A DNA stretch of 64,000 nt from Candidatus Gastranaerophilales bacterium (GTDB taxonomy: Bacteria; Cyanobacteriota; Vampirovibrionia; Gastranaerophilales; Gastranaerophilaceae). The notes under the pieces are model-generated. The model saw only the letters and a program-made list of their open reading frames with translations, had not been told where the DNA came from and ran no database searches. Positions 9,656 to 18,022 of this stretch are shown piece by piece. Numbering within the stretch: position 1 is the stretch's first letter; each line of letters starts with the position of its first letter. Location: positions 1 to 64,000 of the forward strand of contig CALURV010000028.1 in the NCBI GenBank assembly GCA_944323285.1, in the 5' to 3' direction. The translations under genes and the position numbers were made by a program.

Positions 9656-10267
9656 TTATTTTACCTTTATTATAAATGACTTTGCTCTCCAATTCGAATT
9701 ATCCGCAATTTTAATTTTACCTTTTTTTGGTAATTGTATTAATCCTTTTATATTCGAATCAACTATACTTTTAGGTGGATTTACCTCGTACTTATTAAGA
9801 TTTATATCTGTGTCATTATAAATTAATATTTTTTTATCCGTATTGCCTGAAATTATGCTATAACATCCTTTTGAAAAATCAGATATCTTTATTATTTCTG
9901 CATCGGGAAATATTCTTTGTAAATCTTTAGACGGCAATAGACTTTGTTCAATTTTCGAATTATTATATTTTATTTCGTAATATTTAAAATTATTATTATC
10001 TACTGCTATTAATTTTGAATCAAAAATAAATTCGTAATTAGAATTAAGTCTAATTTCATTGGTATCATAAGAATATTTTGAAAAATTACCATCTAAAGAT
10101 GATTTTTTCTTTGTAAGAACAATTTTATCACCAGAAATGTCATCTATGGACCATACATTTAAAGATGGTGAATATGAAACTTGATAGTTAACAGGAACTG
10201 AATCTATATTATATGCATTTGCAGAAAGAGTCAAAAGCATTATTGTTATTAGAAATAATTTTTTCAT
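9656..10267 (-). CDS. Secreted or periplasmic protein of unknown function
   Basis: A 203-residue protein with an 18-residue signal peptide (MKKLFLITIMLLTLSANA). The mature part is rich in Asn, Ser, Ile and Tyr with alternating hydrophobic residues, suggesting mostly beta-structure. No catalytic motif is evident. It ends two bases before the carbonic anhydrase start, so the two are likely co-transcribed, but a functional link cannot be shown from sequence. Confidence 0.6.
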   Translation of the reverse strand: MKKLFLITIMLLTLSANAYNIDSVPVNYQVSYSPSLNVWSIDDISGDKIVLTKKKSSLDGNFSKYSYDTNEIRLNSNYEFIFDSKLIAVDNNNFKYYEIKYNNSKIEQSLLPSKDLQRIFPDAEIIKISDFSKGCYSIISGNTDKKILIYNDTDINLNKYEVNPPKSIVDSNIKGLIQLPKKGKIKIADNSNWRAKSFIIKVK

Positions 10268-10290
10268 AAAAACCTTTCAATTTTAATCTG

Positions 10291-10390
10291 GTATCGCACT
10301 TTGTAACCATGTAATCCTTGCAAACAAAGTAGTTTCAATTTTAAAACACTAATCAAAAAATTCACTCACACATTTAGATTATTGTGAATC
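10291..10390 (-). repeat. Dispersed intergenic repeat, copy C (inverted)
   Basis: Read on the minus strand it begins GATTCACAATAATCTAAATG and ends GGTTACAAAGTGCGATAC, matching the start (AATTCACGATAAGCTGAAAG) and end (GGTAACAAAGTGCGATAC) of copy A. The middle is diverged and shorter. It sits between a secreted-protein gene and the LUD gene, in the opposite orientation to A and B. Confidence 0.55.
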
Positions 10391-10485
10391 TTTTATCGAT
10401 ATTTTAAATAATACGTATTGTAAAATATTTTTTGTATTTTAACAATAGATATATAATGTAATAAAAGATGTAATAGGAGAATAAA

Positions 10486-11142
10486 ATGGCGCAGAATGCA
10501 TACTTATTATCTCGTTGTAATAAAGTTGGTGAGAAAACAGTATTATCATTAAAAAAAAAATTTTTTGATGCTTACTATACAACAACAAAAGAAGAAGCTC
10601 TAGAAAAAGCAATATCATTAATTCCGAAAACAGATATTATAGCTTGGGGAGGGTCTATGTCTGTTATCGAAATTGGTCTATTGGATTATATATTAAAAAA
10701 TGAATACACCGTAATAAACAGAGATTCAGCAATAAATCAGAAGCAAAGAACTGAACTTTTACGAAAATCTATGTTTTGTGATACATACTTAATGGGTGTA
10801 AATGCTATATCTGAAGATGGAGAATTAGTGAATATAGATTGTTTTGGGAATAGAGTCGCAGCTTTAATGTTTGGACCAAAAAGTGTAATAGTTATTGCCA
10901 GTATAAAAAAAGTAATGCCTACAATAGATGATGCAATAAAAAGAGCAAGAACAGTAGCTGCGCCTATAAATATGCATAGAGTAGCAGGCAGTGGACAAAG
11001 GCAAACTCCTTGTTTTGCAACAGGTTTTTGTAACGATTGTACATCTAAAGATTCTATTTGTTCTCACATTGTGGTTACAAGGCTATGTAATCCTGCAAAA
11101 AGAATTAAAGTTATACTTACTGCAGATGATATAGGATTCTAA
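10486..11142 (+). CDS. LUD-domain protein (LutC/YkgG family)
   Basis: A 218-residue protein of the LUD (formerly DUF162) family, whose members take part in lactate utilization and related oxidoreduction. Family features are the TKEEALEKAISLIPK helix, IIAWGGSMSVIEIGLLDYI, and GVNAISEDGELVNIDCFGNRVAALMFGPKSV. The tail carries several Cys (PCFATGFCNDCTSKDSICSH), which could bind an iron-sulfur cluster or zinc. AGGAGA lies 5 bases before the ATG, and a TATAAT at 10452-10457 may be the -10 box. The iron-sulfur partners LutA/LutB are not in the window, so the substrate is open. The 3' end overlaps the convergent neighbour by 4 bases. Confidence 0.85.
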   Translation: MAQNAYLLSRCNKVGEKTVLSLKKKFFDAYYTTTKEEALEKAISLIPKTDIIAWGGSMSVIEIGLLDYILKNEYTVINRDSAINQKQRTELLRKSMFCDTYLMGVNAISEDGELVNIDCFGNRVAALMFGPKSVIVIASIKKVMPTIDDAIKRARTVAAPINMHRVAGSGQRQTPCFATGFCNDCTSKDSICSHIVVTRLCNPAKRIKVILTADDIGF

Positions 11143-11891
11143 GCAATAATAGGATTATCCTTGAATTTAATAATTGGATTTTCTATTAATTTTTTAATCC
11201 AGTTATTCCTTGCCTCAGGCGTTAATAAAAGTAAAGTTGAATCAGGCAGCGCATAATAATTTGTTTCTTTTATACATTTTTCTATAAATTTATCAATATC
11301 GGGATCTGGAGAACGAAATCCAACTTTATAATAGAATGGTATAGGATTTTCATCACTTCTATAGTCAGATAATGTTCTGGCATATCCTTTTTCTGATTTT
11401 AACCATAAATTACCAAATCCTCCATTATTACAACTTTCTTGAATGGCTGTTTTTATAAGAGCTGTACCAATTCCTGAGTATTTATCTCCTAATATACTTC
11501 TTAAATGACGAATTTCCGGTATATTATTTAAAGGCTGAGTTAATACATATTTTTCTTCTGGAAAAATTGAGTCACATATCATATCAAGGTAGCCTGCAAC
11601 ATCTTTTCCTATTGTTAATTTTAAAGAAACAAAATCACCAATTTTATTTCTTCTAATATCGGCAGGAACATATATACCATTTTCCTTATCTTCTAAATAA
11701 GTTCTACCTATTTTTCTATACCCTTGAAAAGAAGGTAAAAATTTTGCCTTTACGTTTTCAGCAGAATAATTTGAATATTTGTTATATTCAAAAGTTCGGG
11801 TATCTGCTATTCCCAAATGATTTTTATGATTATTTTTATTAATCGTATTAATTTGCTGTATCTTTTTTATATCAGCACTACAAATACGCAT
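11139..11891 (-). CDS. GNAT-like acetyltransferase with lineage-type N-terminus
   Basis: About 250 residues. I chose the ATG at 11891 (MRICSADIKK), which has AAGGAGA 5 bases upstream; a TTG five codons earlier is less likely. The core resembles the GNAT acetyl-CoA fold: LGDKYSGIGTALIKTAIQES has the shape of the pyrophosphate-binding loop and helix (Q/R-x-x-G-x-G/A usually), followed by a strand (GNLWLKSE) and NPIPFYYKVGFRS, the typical C-terminal NPIxFYxKxGF signature. The first ~65 residues are Asn/Lys-rich and end in FLPSFQGYRKIG, like other tagged proteins of this window. The substrate is unknown. Confidence 0.65.
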   Translation of the reverse strand: MRICSADIKKIQQINTINKNNHKNHLGIADTRTFEYNKYSNYSAENVKAKFLPSFQGYRKIGRTYLEDKENGIYVPADIRRNKIGDFVSLKLTIGKDVAGYLDMICDSIFPEEKYVLTQPLNNIPEIRHLRSILGDKYSGIGTALIKTAIQESCNNGGFGNLWLKSEKGYARTLSDYRSDENPIPFYYKVGFRSPDPDIDKFIEKCIKETNYYALPDSTLLLLTPEARNNWIKKLIENPIIKFKDNPIIA

Positions 11892-11940
11892 ATTTGTCTC
11901 CTTCAATCAAGTTAAAAAATGAAACAAAAAAATATTGCCA

Positions 11941-11974
11941 GAAAAAGAAAAAGGCTTTACAAATTGTAAAGCCT
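11941..11974 (-). terminator. Rho-independent terminator of the fliJ operon
   Basis: On the minus strand an 11-bp perfect palindrome AGGCTTTACAA/TTGTAAAGCCT with one central base is followed directly by TTTTTCTTTTTC. It lies about 50 bases after the stop of the last flagellar gene of this operon. Confidence 0.9.
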
Positions 11975-12021
11975 ATGCCTGACATTGTTACTCACATTCC
12001 GAGTTTTCTATGTCTGAAAAA

Positions 12022-12858
12022 TTAACTACTCATAAGTTCTATTGCATTTTCTAATAATTGTTTATGTGATTTAATAAGTTGATTTGCAAGTTCTAATTGC
12101 ATTTGAGCTTGCTGATAATAAGCAGTATTTGTATCGAAATCAACATTCGATAATTCTATTAATCCACCTCTTACTTCACCTCTGCCTACAACAGGTCTGC
12201 CGGAATCAACTGTTTCAATAAATTGACCATCAGCAACTTCAAACAATTCTTGAGGATTATGAAAATTAATAATTGCAACTTTATATAAAGGAGTTACAAC
12301 TTTTCCACCATCTGCTTTCCCATATAAAATTCCATCATCTTTAAATTCAAATTCTTCATATTTTCCAAGATATTTTCCATTAGAAGGATCAATCCATAAC
12401 TTTATATTAGTTGTAGGAACACTGGCAGCACCACCGTCAAATGCCGTATCTACAAAGGATTCCGAATCGACAGGCTTTGCCCCGTTCATTATTTCACCTT
12501 TATCATTCAATATATAACCTTGTACAGCCTGTCCATCAGAACTTCTATATATTCCTTCCCCGTCGAATTTAAATTCACCAAGTCGTGTATAAACAAGTCT
12601 GCCCTGCTCATTTCTTAGTACAAAATATCCTGAACCTTCAAGATATATATTTTCATCAGATGTACCCGGAGATGATTTTCCTTGTCCTATATTTCTAAGA
12701 CTAGTTTCAGCTATAGACCCATCTAAAAATGTCTTGAATGTAAATTTTTTTTCCCTGTACCCTGGGGTATATGCATTTGTTAGATTTTCTGAAATATTTG
12801 AAACCCATTCGTTTGTTATTTTCTGTGTATTTAGAGCATTTATAAATGCGTCACGCAT
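12022..12858 (-). CDS. Flagellar hook/basal-body protein (FlgE/FlgF-like)
   Basis: A 278-residue axial protein of the flagellum. The N-terminal helix (ISENLTNAYTPGYREKKFTF) is a variant of the flagellar rod motif (SxNLANxxTxGYK). The central region carries IYLEGSGYFVLRNEQGRLVYTRLGEFKFDGEG, the FlgEFG core pattern. The C-terminus (NVDFDTNTAYYQQAQMQLELANQLIKSHKQLLENAIELM) is the Flg_bbr_C helix that packs in the axial tube. It is short for FlgE, so it may be a minor hook or rod-like subunit. Its ATG overlaps the stop of the FliK-like gene by one base, showing tight coupling in a fliJ-FliK-like-hook operon. Confidence 0.82.
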   Translation of the reverse strand: MRDAFINALNTQKITNEWVSNISENLTNAYTPGYREKKFTFKTFLDGSIAETSLRNIGQGKSSPGTSDENIYLEGSGYFVLRNEQGRLVYTRLGEFKFDGEGIYRSSDGQAVQGYILNDKGEIMNGAKPVDSESFVDTAFDGGAASVPTTNIKLWIDPSNGKYLGKYEEFEFKDDGILYGKADGGKVVTPLYKVAIINFHNPQELFEVADGQFIETVDSGRPVVGRGEVRGGLIELSNVDFDTNTAYYQQAQMQLELANQLIKSHKQLLENAIELMSS

Positions 12859-13493
12859 TACTGTTCTCCTTTTTCTTTATTTTTATTTCTGTTTTGTTTT
12901 CCATTTTGCCTATAAAATAAATCATTATACGGTAAATTCTGCTCATCAAATTTTTGTTTTAATGAAGCAATGTTATTTCTTAAATAACTTTCTACCTCTG
13001 CATTACCTGGAATAAATTCAGCAGTAACTTTACCATGTTTATCTATTCGTAGTATTACAGATACATCATTATCAAAAGAAATTCTAACGGGTTTTTGTGT
13101 ACTCTGTGCTTTTTCTATTAGATTTGTAAGTTGGTTTGTTACCTCAACACTTCTTTGAGAAACAATATTTTTTGCTACATCTAATTGTATAAGCGATTGA
13201 AAATCACCATTTTTATTGTTATTTACACTAAACTGTCCTTCTTGAGTTAAATTTACGAAAAACATTGCATCATCTAAGCTCATTGTTAAAGAATCATAAT
13301 TAAAATCTATATTCATTAAAGATAAACCTGATGTTATTAAATTGGAATTCTCACCTTCCATTTGTTGTGCTAATACCCCGGAAAAAGGCATATTAACATT
13401 TGCTAATATATTAGCTTCTTCAGGTGTTATTACTGAAGAATTTACATCTTTACTTGTATCTAATTTTTCGTTTACTTTTGAACTTAAATTCAT
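12858..13493 (-). CDS. Short FliK-like hook-length control protein
   Basis: A 211-residue protein. The C-terminal 90 residues (KPVRISFDNDVSVILRIDKHGKVTAEFIPGNAEVESYLRNNIASLKQKFDEQNL) have the pattern of the FliK C-terminal domain: a strand pair with x-V-x-L-x-x-x-x-G-x-V, then a helix with L-R-x-x-L and Q-G/N-L. It is much shorter than typical FliK (over 350 residues), so the ruler part would be brief. Position between fliJ and a hook gene supports the reading, since fliJ-fliK neighbours are common. It ends in a Lys/Asn-rich tail. Confidence 0.6.
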   Translation of the reverse strand: MNLSSKVNEKLDTSKDVNSSVITPEEANILANVNMPFSGVLAQQMEGENSNLITSGLSLMNIDFNYDSLTMSLDDAMFFVNLTQEGQFSVNNNKNGDFQSLIQLDVAKNIVSQRSVEVTNQLTNLIEKAQSTQKPVRISFDNDVSVILRIDKHGKVTAEFIPGNAEVESYLRNNIASLKQKFDEQNLPYNDLFYRQNGKQNRNKNKEKGEQ

Positions 13494-13505
13494 TACAAAT
13501 CCTTT

Positions 13506-13988
13506 TTATTTTTCTATGTTTATATTAATTTCCTCTTCAAATTCTTCTTCTTTTTGTTCTTTTTTAACTCTAAAATATTTCTGTACAGCAACTTCAGATA
13601 ATAATTTATTTTCAGCTATTTTTTCTTCTTCTTTATATGCCTCAAGAGCTTTCTCTTTATGTTTTTCAAGTACCTTTACTTCTTTTTCTCTTTCAACTAA
13701 TTTTGCCTGTTCTTCTTCTAACTTTTTTATTGCTTCCTCTTTTTGTTTTTCAAGTTCTTCACCTTTTTCATATAAGTGTTTTAAGTATTTATCATAAGAA
13801 TCCATCTGTCTATAATCTGTTGTTGTTCTCATAATTTTTATAACACCTTTAATTTCAAGGTTATTATCATCTATTAGCTTCTGTATTCTATCTACTTCTT
13901 GTTTTGCTTTTAATACCTCTTGTAGCTGTTCTTCTTTTTTTTTAATCCTGAAATCCAGAACTTTTTGCAATCTGTATCTAAATGGCAT
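13506..13988 (-). CDS. fliJ: Flagellar export protein FliJ
   Basis: A 160-residue, almost entirely coiled-coil protein. It begins MPFRYRLQKVLDFRIKKKEEQ, the hallmark start of FliJ (F-x-Y/F-x-L-Q-x-x-L-D-x-R). FliJ is the central stalk of the FliI ATPase ring in the flagellar export apparatus. FliI itself is encoded about 37 kb away at 51.1-52.5 kb rather than next to FliJ. It is the first gene of a three-gene operon ending in a strong terminator. Confidence 0.85.
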   Translation of the reverse strand: MPFRYRLQKVLDFRIKKKEEQLQEVLKAKQEVDRIQKLIDDNNLEIKGVIKIMRTTTDYRQMDSYDKYLKHLYEKGEELEKQKEEAIKKLEEEQAKLVEREKEVKVLEKHKEKALEAYKEEEKIAENKLLSEVAVQKYFRVKKEQKEEEFEEEININIEK

Positions 13989-14129
13989 ATACTAACCGAC
14001 TTTATACGTATACATTAAAATTATGTTATGTTTTTCTTATTTGAAATACCTCTATTTGTATGAATTTCAATTACTGTTTAATGATAAAAAGAATAAAGTC
14101 AAAATTAAGTCAAATAAATTGTTACGAAC

Positions 14130-14157
14130 TGGACTAATAACAATATTGATATATAAT
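14130..14157 (+). promoter_or_regulatory. Possible promoter of pxpA
   Basis: TGGACT (4 of 6 to TTGACA) and a perfect TATAAT are separated by 16 bases, 49 bases upstream of the pxpA start. The region 13989-14205 otherwise holds the divergent fliJ promoter, for which I could not identify clear boxes. Confidence 0.4.
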
Positions 14158-14205
14158 ATAGGGAGGTATATTCATAAATAAAAAAGTTTTGGTAAAGGGG
14201 AATAT

Positions 14206-14976
14206 ATGCCATTAAAACATATAGATTTTAATATAGATGCGGCACAAGGTTTTGGTCTTTTTAAAAATGAAAAAGAAACAGAATTACTAGATTATGTTAG
14301 CAGCGTAAACATATCATGCGGATTTCATGCCGGAGATCCTTTATTAATAAGAGAATTCTTATTGAAATGCAAAGAAAAAAATATAACAATAGGAGCTCAT
14401 ATCGGTTTTAATGATATTGCAGGGCTTGGTTATAGACAAATGGAACTAAATTCAGAAGAAATTGAAGCAATTGTAATTTATCAAATAGGCGCTTTAGCTT
14501 CTTTTGCAAAATCTTATGGTCTTACTATTGACATTGTAAGACCCCATGGTGCTATGTATAAACTAGCATCTGAAAATTATGAGTTTTCACTTGCTATTGC
14601 ACAAGCAATAAAAAAATTTGATAAATGGTTAGTTTTTACTTGTCTTGATAATGAAATTCTTCAAAAAGTTTCTGACGAAACAAACATTGTAATTAATCGT
14701 GAATTATTTGTAGATAAATATTATACACAAGATTTTAAACCAAATTGGGAAGAAAAAAAATATATTAATGAAGAAGATGCTTTAAACAGAATAAGAACAG
14801 TTATGTATTCATCACAAATTAAATTAGGAAATGGTGTATTTATGCCGGTGCAAGCAGATACTCTGCACTTTGACACAAAGAATCCAAATGCATTATCTTT
14901 ATTAAAAAAGGCAAATGAAATTATCTCCCCTACTCCATATAACTACAATAAAGCAGAATTATCCGGCTGGGTATAA
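14206..14976 (+). CDS. pxpA: 5-oxoprolinase subunit A (PxpA, LamB/YcsF family)
   Basis: A 256-residue LamB/YcsF protein. The signature start FNIDAAQGFG (usual DLNCDLGEGFG), VNISCGFHAGDP, ITIGAHIGFND and VRPHGAMYKLA are present, including the conserved His residues of the family. In the characterised PxpABC enzyme this subunit cooperates with B and C to hydrolyse 5-oxoproline with ATP. Neither pxpB nor pxpC is visible in the window. Variation in the first motif (IDAAQ for NCDLGE) may signal altered activity. AAGGGG lies 6 bases before the ATG. It is 11 bases upstream of yvcK and probably co-transcribed. Confidence 0.85.
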   Translation: MPLKHIDFNIDAAQGFGLFKNEKETELLDYVSSVNISCGFHAGDPLLIREFLLKCKEKNITIGAHIGFNDIAGLGYRQMELNSEEIEAIVIYQIGALASFAKSYGLTIDIVRPHGAMYKLASENYEFSLAIAQAIKKFDKWLVFTCLDNEILQKVSDETNIVINRELFVDKYYTQDFKPNWEEKKYINEEDALNRIRTVMYSSQIKLGNGVFMPVQADTLHFDTKNPNALSLLKKANEIISPTPYNYNKAELSGWV

Positions 14977-14987
14977 GGAGAAGAAAA

Positions 14988-16316
14988 TTGAAAATAAGCA
15001 AATTATTTTTAAAAATACCTAAAGATGCAGGTTGGTTATTACCGGGACTTGAAATAAAAAGATGGTTTATTTTAATAATAATAGGAACAGTAATTGCGAC
15101 TGTAGGTTTATGTATAATATCAAACTTAAGACCTGTATATAGCTTAATTAATATGATTATGAAAATAACCCAAATGCTTCCTCCTGAAATAATAGGTTGG
15201 CTATTTATTGTAATAGGTGCTATTTTCTTCTTTATTGGTTGGTTAAAAACGAATTATTCAATTTTAGATGTTAATAACGCAAGAAACAGGCATGCTGTAT
15301 TAGAAGATTTATACAGAAGAAGAAAATTAAATAGAGGTCCAAAAATTGTAGCAATTGGTGGTGGAACAGGTTTATCCACTATGCTTAAAGGTATAAAAAA
15401 AATTACAAATAATATTACTGCCATTGTTACAGTTGGGGATGATGGCGGCAGTTCAGGAAAGTTAAGAGAAGAACTTGGAGTACTTCCACCTGGAGATATT
15501 AGAAGCTGCATAGCAGCTTTAGCTGATGACGAAGATTTAGTAGCAAAATTATTTCAATATAGATTTAAAGACTGTGCCGGATTATCAGGACATAGTTTTG
15601 GTAATTTATTTTTAACGGCAATGTGTGCAATAACAGGAGATATGGTTAGAGCTGTAAAAGAATCATCTAATGTACTTTCAATAAGAGGAAGAGTATTACC
15701 TTCAACTCTTGACGATATGAGACTTGTTGCAGAAATGGAAGATGGTTCTATTATAAAAGGTGAATCTAATATTCCTGAATCCGGTAAAAAAATAAAAAGA
15801 TTATTTACAGAACCAAGCAACTGTAAACCATTAGAAGATGCAATATGGGCTATTCATGATGCTGATTTAATAATTCTTGGTCCTGGCAGTTTATACACTA
15901 GTGTTATACCTAATTTACTTATAAAAGATATAGCAAAAGCTGTTAATGACTCAAAAGCAAAGAAAATATATGTATGTAACATAATGACCCAACCTGGTGA
16001 AACAGATAATTTCACTGTATCCGACCACTTAAAAACATTAATAAATCACGCAAAGTATGACAAAATTATTGATGCTGTCCTTGTTAATACAGATTTACCG
16101 TCAGAATTAATTGCACCTTATAAAGATGCTGGTTCAGAACCTGTTGTCGTTGATACAAAAGAAATAAATAAAATGGGGATTCAAATAGTTCAAAAAAATC
16201 TTATAGAAGATAAAAGATTTGAAGATGGTCATTCTTCTTTTGTAAGACATTCACCAAGTAGACTTGCCAGAATTATATACTATTGGTATAGAAAAAATGA
16301 AAAGGACAAACACTAA
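14988..16316 (+). CDS. yvcK: YvcK/CofD-family protein with N-terminal membrane anchor
   Basis: A 442-residue protein starting at a TTG preceded by AAGGAGAAG. Two hydrophobic segments (about residues 26-47 and 68-86) anchor it, as in the long cyanobacterial-type and Actinobacteria-unlike forms. From residue 118 the YvcK core appears: IVAIGGGTGLSTMLKGI, VTVGDDGGSSGKLR, GVLPPGDIRSCIAAL and GHSFGNLFLTAM. YvcK binds UDP-sugars and affects carbon allocation and cell shape in Bacillus; the enzymatic role of the family is not settled. Its stop codon overlaps the panB start (TAATG), so the genes are translationally coupled. Confidence 0.88.
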   Translation: MKISKLFLKIPKDAGWLLPGLEIKRWFILIIIGTVIATVGLCIISNLRPVYSLINMIMKITQMLPPEIIGWLFIVIGAIFFFIGWLKTNYSILDVNNARNRHAVLEDLYRRRKLNRGPKIVAIGGGTGLSTMLKGIKKITNNITAIVTVGDDGGSSGKLREELGVLPPGDIRSCIAALADDEDLVAKLFQYRFKDCAGLSGHSFGNLFLTAMCAITGDMVRAVKESSNVLSIRGRVLPSTLDDMRLVAEMEDGSIIKGESNIPESGKKIKRLFTEPSNCKPLEDAIWAIHDADLIILGPGSLYTSVIPNLLIKDIAKAVNDSKAKKIYVCNIMTQPGETDNFTVSDHLKTLINHAKYDKIIDAVLVNTDLPSELIAPYKDAGSEPVVVDTKEINKMGIQIVQKNLIEDKRFEDGHSSFVRHSPSRLARIIYYWYRKNEKDKH

Positions 16317-17173
16317 TGAACAATCAAGATATAAAGCCTGTTTCAGTTAAAACTTTTCAAAAATTAAAAAATAATAATGAAAAAATAACAATGCTTACTG
16401 CTTATGATTATTCAACTGCAAAATACATTGATGAATGTGGCATTGATGCTGTATTAATTGGTGATTCATTAGGAATGACTATTCTTGGGTATGATAATAC
16501 TATCAATGTAACAATGGAAGATATGATTACTTTTACAAAAGCTGTATCAAGAGGAATAAAAAGAGCATTAGTTGTTGCAGATATGCCTTTTTTGTCATAT
16601 CACCTATCTAAAGAACAAGCAACACTAAATGCAGGTAAACTTATACAAGCAGGAGCAAAAGCTGTCAAACTTGAAGGAGCATCAGATTTTATACTTGACA
16701 ATATAAAACACTTAACAAACTGCGGCATTAATGTTATGGGACATCTTGGCTTTACCCCGCAATACATTAATACTATTGGTGGTTACTATGTGCAAGGGAA
16801 ATCTTATGAAAACACATTAAAACTATTAGAAGCAGCAAAAAAACTTGAAGAGAATGGTGCTTTTGCTATTGTTCTTGAAATGGTTCCTGAAGAATCTGCA
16901 AAATATATAAGTGAAAATACTTCTATTCCAACAATCGGTATTGGCGCAGGGAAATATTGTGACGGACAAATCCTTGTTGTAGATGATATTTTAGGCAAAT
17001 ATTCCGGAAACATTCCTAAATTTGCGAAAAAATATGCAAATTTAAAAGAAATAATGACAAATGCTATTTCTCAATATAATGTCGAGGTGAAAGAACAAAT
17101 TTTCCCTTTACCGGAACACGTATTTAATCTTACGAAAGAGGAGATGGATAAACTTGGAAACTTTATTAGTTAA
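16316..17173 (+). CDS. panB: 3-methyl-2-oxobutanoate hydroxymethyltransferase
   Basis: It transfers a hydroxymethyl group from methylene-THF to 2-oxoisovalerate, the first committed step of pantothenate synthesis. Motifs include ITMLTAYDYSTAKYID, AVLIGDSLGMTILGY, VKLEGA, GHLGFTPQ and IPTIGIGAGKYCDGQILVVDD, all typical of PanB, and the 285-residue length fits. The 3' end overlaps panC by 20 bases. Confidence 0.96.
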   Translation: MNNQDIKPVSVKTFQKLKNNNEKITMLTAYDYSTAKYIDECGIDAVLIGDSLGMTILGYDNTINVTMEDMITFTKAVSRGIKRALVVADMPFLSYHLSKEQATLNAGKLIQAGAKAVKLEGASDFILDNIKHLTNCGINVMGHLGFTPQYINTIGGYYVQGKSYENTLKLLEAAKKLEENGAFAIVLEMVPEESAKYISENTSIPTIGIGAGKYCDGQILVVDDILGKYSGNIPKFAKKYANLKEIMTNAISQYNVEVKEQIFPLPEHVFNLTKEEMDKLGNFIS

Positions 17174-18014
17174 TAATATTCTTCAAATGAAGGAAATAAA
17201 TAAAAATTGGAAAAAATCTGATACTATTGTAGGATTAGTACCAACAATGGGGGCTTTGCACAATGGACATGCTTCTTTAATAAAGAAAGCAAAAGAAATG
17301 TGTAATAAAGTTGTTGTAAGTATATTTGTAAACCCCATTCAATTTGGACCAAATGAGGATTATGATAAATACCCAAGGTCAATTGAAAAAGATAAAATAC
17401 TTTGTAATGAACTTGGTGTTGATGTTATATTTTCTCCAACTCCTATAGAAATGTATGGAGAAAATGTAATTCTATCAAATAATGAATTATCTTTTGTATG
17501 TCCGCCATATAGTATAGTAGATTGTATGTGTGGCAAGTCTCGCCCTGGGCATTTTGACGGAGTAGCAACAGTTGTTACAAAATTATTTAATATAGTAAAA
17601 CCTGATTATGCTTTCTTTGGGCAAAAAGATGCTCAACAATTATTTATAATTAAAAAATTTGTTAAAGATTTAAATATGGATGTAAAAATTATACCTTGTC
17701 CTATCATAAGAGATGTGGATGGGCTTGCTTTGAGTTCAAGAAATACTTATCTTTCAGAAAATGAAAGAAAAATTGCACTAACTATTCCTAAATCTTTAAA
17801 AGAAATTAAAAATTTATATTTAAGTGGAATTATAGATACCGGTATACTTTTTGATACAGCTATTTCTATTTTAGATAAAAATATAGAACTTGATTATCTT
17901 GAGTTTAGAGATTTTAATACATTTAAAAAAGTTGATAAAGTTAAAGAAAATACACTTGTTGCTATAGCCGCAAAAGTTGGAAAAACACGATTAATTGATA
18001 ATGAAATACTATAA
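17154..18014 (+). CDS. panC: Pantothenate synthetase
   Basis: Pantoate-beta-alanine ligase makes pantothenate using ATP. PTMGALHNGHASLIKKA is the HxGH-type nucleotide-binding motif, followed by SIFVNPIQFGPNEDYDKYPR, GHFDGVATVVTKLFNIVKPDYAFFGQKDAQQ and LALSSRNTYLS. Length (286) is normal. It overlaps panB. panD is absent from the window. Confidence 0.96.
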   Translation: METLLVNNILQMKEINKNWKKSDTIVGLVPTMGALHNGHASLIKKAKEMCNKVVVSIFVNPIQFGPNEDYDKYPRSIEKDKILCNELGVDVIFSPTPIEMYGENVILSNNELSFVCPPYSIVDCMCGKSRPGHFDGVATVVTKLFNIVKPDYAFFGQKDAQQLFIIKKFVKDLNMDVKIIPCPIIRDVDGLALSSRNTYLSENERKIALTIPKSLKEIKNLYLSGIIDTGILFDTAISILDKNIELDYLEFRDFNTFKKVDKVKENTLVAIAAKVGKTRLIDNEIL

Positions 18015-18022
18015 AAGGGCAA

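Noticed and set aside
13989-14205. Sigma-28 type flagellar promoter upstream of fliJ
   Set aside because: I found no TAAA plus GCCGATAA pair at suitable spacing on the minus strand.
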